Part shown: positions 59,285-64,000 of the stretch, piece after piece | Layout of the letters: each line of letters starts with the position of its first letter | Numbering within the stretch: position 1 is the stretch's first letter | Source of the DNA: Motacilla alba alba | Lineage: Eukaryota; Chordata; Aves; Passeriformes; Motacillidae | Assembly: GCF_015832195.1 (NCBI RefSeq) | Contig: NC_052018.1 | Location: forward strand, 57,783,666-57,847,665 | Length of the DNA: 64,000 bases | Direction of reading: 5' to 3' | Made by a program: the position numbers and the translations under genes | The notes under the pieces: generated by a model | What the model was told of the DNA's origin: nothing | Seen by the model: only the letters and a program-made list of their open reading frames with translations | The model's database searches: none

Positions 59285-62200
59285 GTAAGAATGCTATGTA
59301 GTGTCATTAATGTCTGCTGTTTCCACTCTTATTAATATAAACATGCAACTTACATCTTTTTTATACTCTGTACAAATAAGAATCTTGAATGTTTGCATCT
59401 GTATGTTGCTCTTTTCTGACAGTGAGCAGGTTTTGAACTTTTTTGAAGTAATGCAGCTTTTCTTCCAAACTCTTACTACTGAATTAAAGTATATTTTATA
59501 AAAGGTAATTTGTTCTATGATTCTATGAAATGTTGGTGAGTGGAGTTTTTCTTACTGTTTTATCAGAATTTTAAATGTTTAACTTGGATATTTAAGGCTG
59601 CTTGCATTGTGGCTGTTTATAAACAAACATTAACAGAAGCTAGATGCTAATCTGTTGATATTAACAATAAATACTTGTTTTATTGAAAAACAGATTACAA
59701 AGTTTAAAAAGCCATGTTTTTTCTCTGAAATGTAGACATGTCTCCAGGCAGGCTTATCCTGCTTGCTTTTCCCACGATTATAGCAAATGCAGTGCTCAGC
59801 AGGAATTATGCACTTCTCTTCTGAAGAGCTTCAGGTTTTTCTTGCATTCAGTGACACAACTTTTTCATTCACCTGGTTTACTAAATGGAAACTTCTACTT
59901 GTGAACCAACATGTGAAGGTTTTCATTAATATTTAAATTGCAGTGTGTCTTTATATTCTGAATTAATCTATTGGTTGCTTCCTTTTAAGTAAAACCAGTC
60001 AGGTTTAAAATGCAGTTTTGGCAGATCCAGAAGGAGAAGGCTGTTGTTAACCACCTTGACCTACTGATTCCTCACCTTGGCTGGTGTTTCTCAAACTGTT
60101 TGCTTTACTGTCTTCCTGTGGGAACAACCTGGATTTCTGGCACTGTCTGAGATGGAGCTCTTGTAGTCTGACTTGATGTCATGAAGCTGAGGCAGGCAAG
60201 ATGTGAAGCTTTCCTCAAAGCTGTGTCGTAGAAGTCCAGCATTAAAGATATTCCTGGAGGATGCTGAAGCAGTTAAGAGAAGGAAATAATAGCTTGTTGA
60301 GCTTGGTTTCCTTTGGCATAGTTTTATTTTGGTTTGGGTTTTTGTGGCATTCAAGGAACAAAAACAGGTTCAGCATTTGACCGAGTTTGAAGAAAGTTGC
60401 TGCCAGGTATTTTCATGCTCATGATGTTAGCACCATCAGTTGGTCATCATGCTGCAGACCAATCCAGGCTTCCCTAGCAACAAACCTCTCTCAGAAGAAG
60501 AGGTTATTTGAAGATGTCTGGAGGTGCAAAGATAGCTCAAGTTGCAAAGCCCCATTCGGGTGGATTTTAGTTGTGTCAGATTGCATGCACCAGTGCTTGC
60601 ATTTCTTCACACTGCTTTGTCTCCCATTCTCCTTCAAAGAAGGTGTCTCAAGCAGTTGTCGCAGAAAGAAGTGCATCTGCATGTGGAAGAAATGCAGAAG
60701 TTTTGACCATCAATATAAAAAACTGGCAAAAAGTAGAAAATTGTGTCCTCTTTTAAGTTTACATAAAATATACCAATACAGAATGGTGTTTCAGAAACAA
60801 AGGGCTGGGTTTGGTACCTAGCCAACCTGATGATGCAATATGTTGCTATTTGCAACACATTTAATGACTCTGAAGTCATTGCATCTTGTGGGGTTAGTGC
60901 AAAGCCACATCTGCTGCAGGAGGAGTGCCTGGGCAAGGTCGCTACAGTAGTGGGAACATTCTCTTCTGAGAGAGTTCAAAGCTTGACTTTGAAATATAGT
61001 ACATATAAAATATACATATAATGTGTGTTTATATGCTCTCAGCTGCTCTCCCTTGCTGAAATGGCTGTAGCAGATGACAATGATTTTAAGAAAAGCAGGG
61101 AACTCTGTCTGATGGGGAAATGTTCAATGCAATTAAAATCAAGTATCACTGAAGTGTGGAAATGGGGGAGTGAAATAGTGTCCTCCTTTGCCTTCATTCT
61201 CTCCCTTGCCAAGGCAAGGTCAACCAGAACCTGTCATTTGGATTGTTATGTTTGTTCACAATAACCAAAGATACTTAAAAATTCTTTTAGAATGATGCAG
61301 TGTAGGCTTTCTGAATAAATGTTCAGTGCTTCAGAGGAAATATTTAATATATATGTTTATATTTACGGTTCTGGTGGAAATATTTGTAATGTATGATGGG
61401 AAGTTCTTGTGTGTGAAAAGAGTGTAAAGTGTGTGTATGTATTCAAGAAACTGCAAAACCTCCAACCTCCATCCATGGTGCAGCCAGGAACATTTGTGCC
61501 TTTAATTGCACATTTAGATTTAAATGTTTCACAATGTCTAGGAATTTATAAATATTTGCTGCAAATGCATGTCTAGTTTATTCTTGATATGCTAAAGACC
61601 AAACTTCTTGTTATGAGCAGGAAAATACAACTGAAATGTACCTTTTTTGTCTCCACGGATAGTTTATGGCTCTTTAAAAAGTTGCTAACTGCAAAGTCTC
61701 TTTTATTCCTTCTAAATGCAAGCAAATATGGCTAAGTGTCTCATCCATTATAAACTTTGTATGCTGAAATATTGCAGTTTGATTAACAGATCATGACACC
61801 CAAAAATAAGATGAAGACTTTATTTCTTCATAAATTCCTTTTACCCCTATATGGAGACCATTCTTTTATCTTTTTTTTTTTTTCATTCTTGCTTTTTTGT
61901 TTTCTTTGTCTGTGCTTGGCTTGCTCTAGGGCTCGTGTTAAGACGCTGTGGGGGCAGAACCACAAGTTATCATGGAGTAATTGGTTCTTGGGCATCAACT
62001 GCCTGTAAACAGGACTTTAGTGTGCTAAATAATACGTCGCAGGATCTGTTAACTCAAACTGCCTGCACTCATTGCCAGCTGAGATCATGCAAATGAATGC
62101 AGCTTGTTCTTGACCTAGGAGCTATGTTTAGTGTTCAGGGTAACCTAATCATGTATTCAAGCAAGTAGATGGCATATTCACAGACACAATATGAAATTAC

Positions 62201-64000
62201 AGCTGCAGTTTGTTAGAATCTATGTCTCTGTGTGTGTATGTTTCAGTATCGTGTTTCTAAATTCTCCAGTGTTTTGGCTTTTAGCAGATAATTCTGGAAA
62301 CTTGTTCACTCCAAAAATGCAAGATGAGGAAGAATAAAAAGTGGGAAAGTGATGAAATACAATTCTGCTTTTAACAAGAAGTGTGTTGGATTTTGAATGC
62401 TGGAAAATTTAAAATCAGTACTTTTCTCCTAACAGTAATAGATTGTTCTGTGATGAGCTACCTTTTCCAGTAAGGTAAAAATGGAGAAAAACAAAAATGT
62501 ATTGTGTTTCTTTTTACTGTGTCCCTTGAGCTGCAAGATGCTTAAAAGCTAAGAAAAAAGAAAAATAAAAAATAGAGGAAAGATACAGGGAAGGATAAGA
62601 GGGGAAAATACCCCTATGTTGATGCCCTGAATTTCTGACAGTCCAAGGTAAAGTCATAGTTGAGACAGTTGTCATGTATTGGTCATGTCATTACACAGCT
62701 CCTGATTGGGATTGTCTTGTATGAGTCTGTAGTGGATTATGAGAGTTTGTAGTGGGGGATTCCTCAGTCTGTTTGTGTCTTTGTTCAGTCATTTTAGCTT
62801 CATAGTGATCTCTGTGCTTTTGTATTTGGAAGCTCCAGTCCCAACCCAAGAATGCCACTGCAACATTTTCATAACCTCATCTCGATGTGGTGACAGCAGT
62901 TGCAACACTTCTGTGCTCAGAAATACATTTCTGACAATTGTACTCCAGGATGGGAGACTTACATAGGTGGGAACTCAGTTGCCCATGGCCTCCATAGCCT
63001 GGCTTTGCATGTGGATCACACAAGTTATGAACTCATTAAAATCTTTGAATCTGCTGATACCTACGAGTTGAATGTAGGGTTTGGAAAAGAATTGTCACGT
63101 ATGCAGTAAAGTTCTTGCTGGAGTCACAGTGGCTGGTGTAGCTGTGAGGAGGTTACAGCTGGTGCAGTGTATGTCTCCCTGTTTGTTTGTTTTCTCTTTG
63201 GGAGACCTCGTGTAGCTTTCCCACAGTAACAGCTCTGCTGTAAGCTAATGTGATGTATAACAAACAAACAAAAAGTCTGCATATCCTTATCTTTGTTTTG
63301 ATATACATAAAGAGAGAAGGCTTTCCAGTGTTATGGAAAACTTATTTTGCCAAGGAGCTGATGACTGCTTGGTAGGTGGCAAAGTTTAAGGTGGAAAATT
63401 ATTTTGGGGTTTCTGTGTTTTGATTGAAAACATACTAAAGAAATTTGAAGAATAATGCAAATGGCTGTTAAAGTCTCTTGAAGTTCATTAAAATTTATTG
63501 CATTTTAAAGGAGATTTTTCCTTAATTTGCATAAGGTTAAAGCACAGCATTGCACAATTGAGCTAAAGTTAGCCATTGGCAGCTGTAATTTTATACCCAT
63601 GTGAGCGAGTGACCTAAGCTGCAAGAGTGTAGGCTCAGTAGTGTAGCCAGCAAAAACAGCTCAATGTCCACAAAACAGATTAAGTGGATTATTTTATTTA
63701 TAAACCCCAATCAAAGTAGAGCAGGTACAAAAGGGAAGATATTTAAAATAAGCTTTCAAAGGGAAATTATCGGAATAAAATTTTCTTTAAATTTCAGGCA
63801 GCTTTTTTTCTTCTTTTAACTAATGTTTAAAGCTGGGATTTTGGTAACTGTTGAAACTAATAAATAACTGTTTAGCTCTTGAGGATTCCTGTCAGTTTAA
63901 TCAAAGAGCAGTGGTGTGTTTCTCTTTGTGCTTTCTGGAAAAAGGTCTGTCTCGTAGAAAACTCTGAGTGCTTTCTGGTTCATATTACAGTGTCATGTTA
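59285..64000 (+). other. MTHFD1L: MTHFD1L intron 11 (3' end outside window)
   Basis: AT-rich intron of at least 4.7 kb starting GTAAGA. I looked for the P-loop exon and did not see it. It contains a doubled TTCTATGA at 59513-59528 that resembles a CR1 tail, T-runs near 61870, and no convincing gene. The 144-codon frame at 60387-60821 has no protein-like features. Confidence 0.72.

Noticed and set aside
59513..59528. TTCTATGA repeated twice, like the end of a CR1 element
   Set aside because: No CR1 body can be seen on either side. Sixteen bases are too few to call an element.
60387..60821. 144-codon frame in MTHFD1L intron 11 with many Cys
   Set aside because: No family resemblance, no promoter or splice context, and ordinary AT-rich intron composition.
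60855..60881. Small inverted repeat AATGACT / AGTCATT
   Set aside because: Only 7 bp per arm, with no context that would give it a role.
59285..64000. Expected P-loop exon of the formyl-THF synthetase domain
   Set aside because: No acceptor followed by a TPTPLGEGKS-like coding stretch was found, so the exon is placed beyond the window rather than considered lost.

Overview
This is vertebrate nuclear DNA, almost certainly from a bird. The genes have small exons in AT-rich introns with GT-AG splice sites. The recognisable interspersed repeats are CR1 LINE fragments of the avian kind. Introns and intergenic space are compact, and A-rich tracts broken by CC recur, as I would expect in a songbird-like genome. 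The species cannot be fixed from the sequence.

Two protein genes lie head-to-tail on the + strand. (1) Positions 1-33.1 kb hold the 3' part of PLEKHG1, a Dbl-family Rho guanine-nucleotide exchange factor. Sixteen coding exons from inside the DH domain to the stop codon were assembled by splice-site and phase matching. They give 1385 residues without any frame break: most of the DH domain, the whole PH domain, then a long Ser/acid-rich tail carried largely by two big exons (27239-28907 and 29868-30970). The upstream exons lie before the window. A 3' UTR of about 2.1 kb follows, with several AATAAA signals and three Pumilio-type UGUANAUA motifs. (2) From a CpG island at about 33.2-33.8 kb starts MTHFD1L, the mitochondrial monofunctional C1-tetrahydrofolate synthase (10-formyl-THF synthetase). 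Eleven coding exons (33353-59284) give 376 residues plus two bases: a presequence, the degenerate dehydrogenase/cyclohydrolase-like domain, and the first part of the formyl-THF synthetase domain. The window ends in the intron just before the expected P-loop exon.

The two products do not work in one pathway. PLEKHG1 acts on Rho-family GTPases at the cytoskeleton and MTHFD1L in mitochondrial one-carbon metabolism. Their adjacency is known vertebrate synteny (recalled, not checked).

The rest is intron: four CR1 fragments, microsatellites, a small minisatellite, A/C-rich tracts, several perfect inverted repeats and two G-quadruplex candidates. I found no tRNA, rRNA, CRISPR array, intact transposon or extra gene. 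I saw no convincing undescribed system. The best leads are a possible alternative last exon of MTHFD1L at 55372-55573, an in-frame Lys-rich N-terminal extension of MTHFD1L, the very short PLEKHG1-MTHFD1L gap with its Pumilio motifs, and in-frame skippable PLEKHG1 exons.
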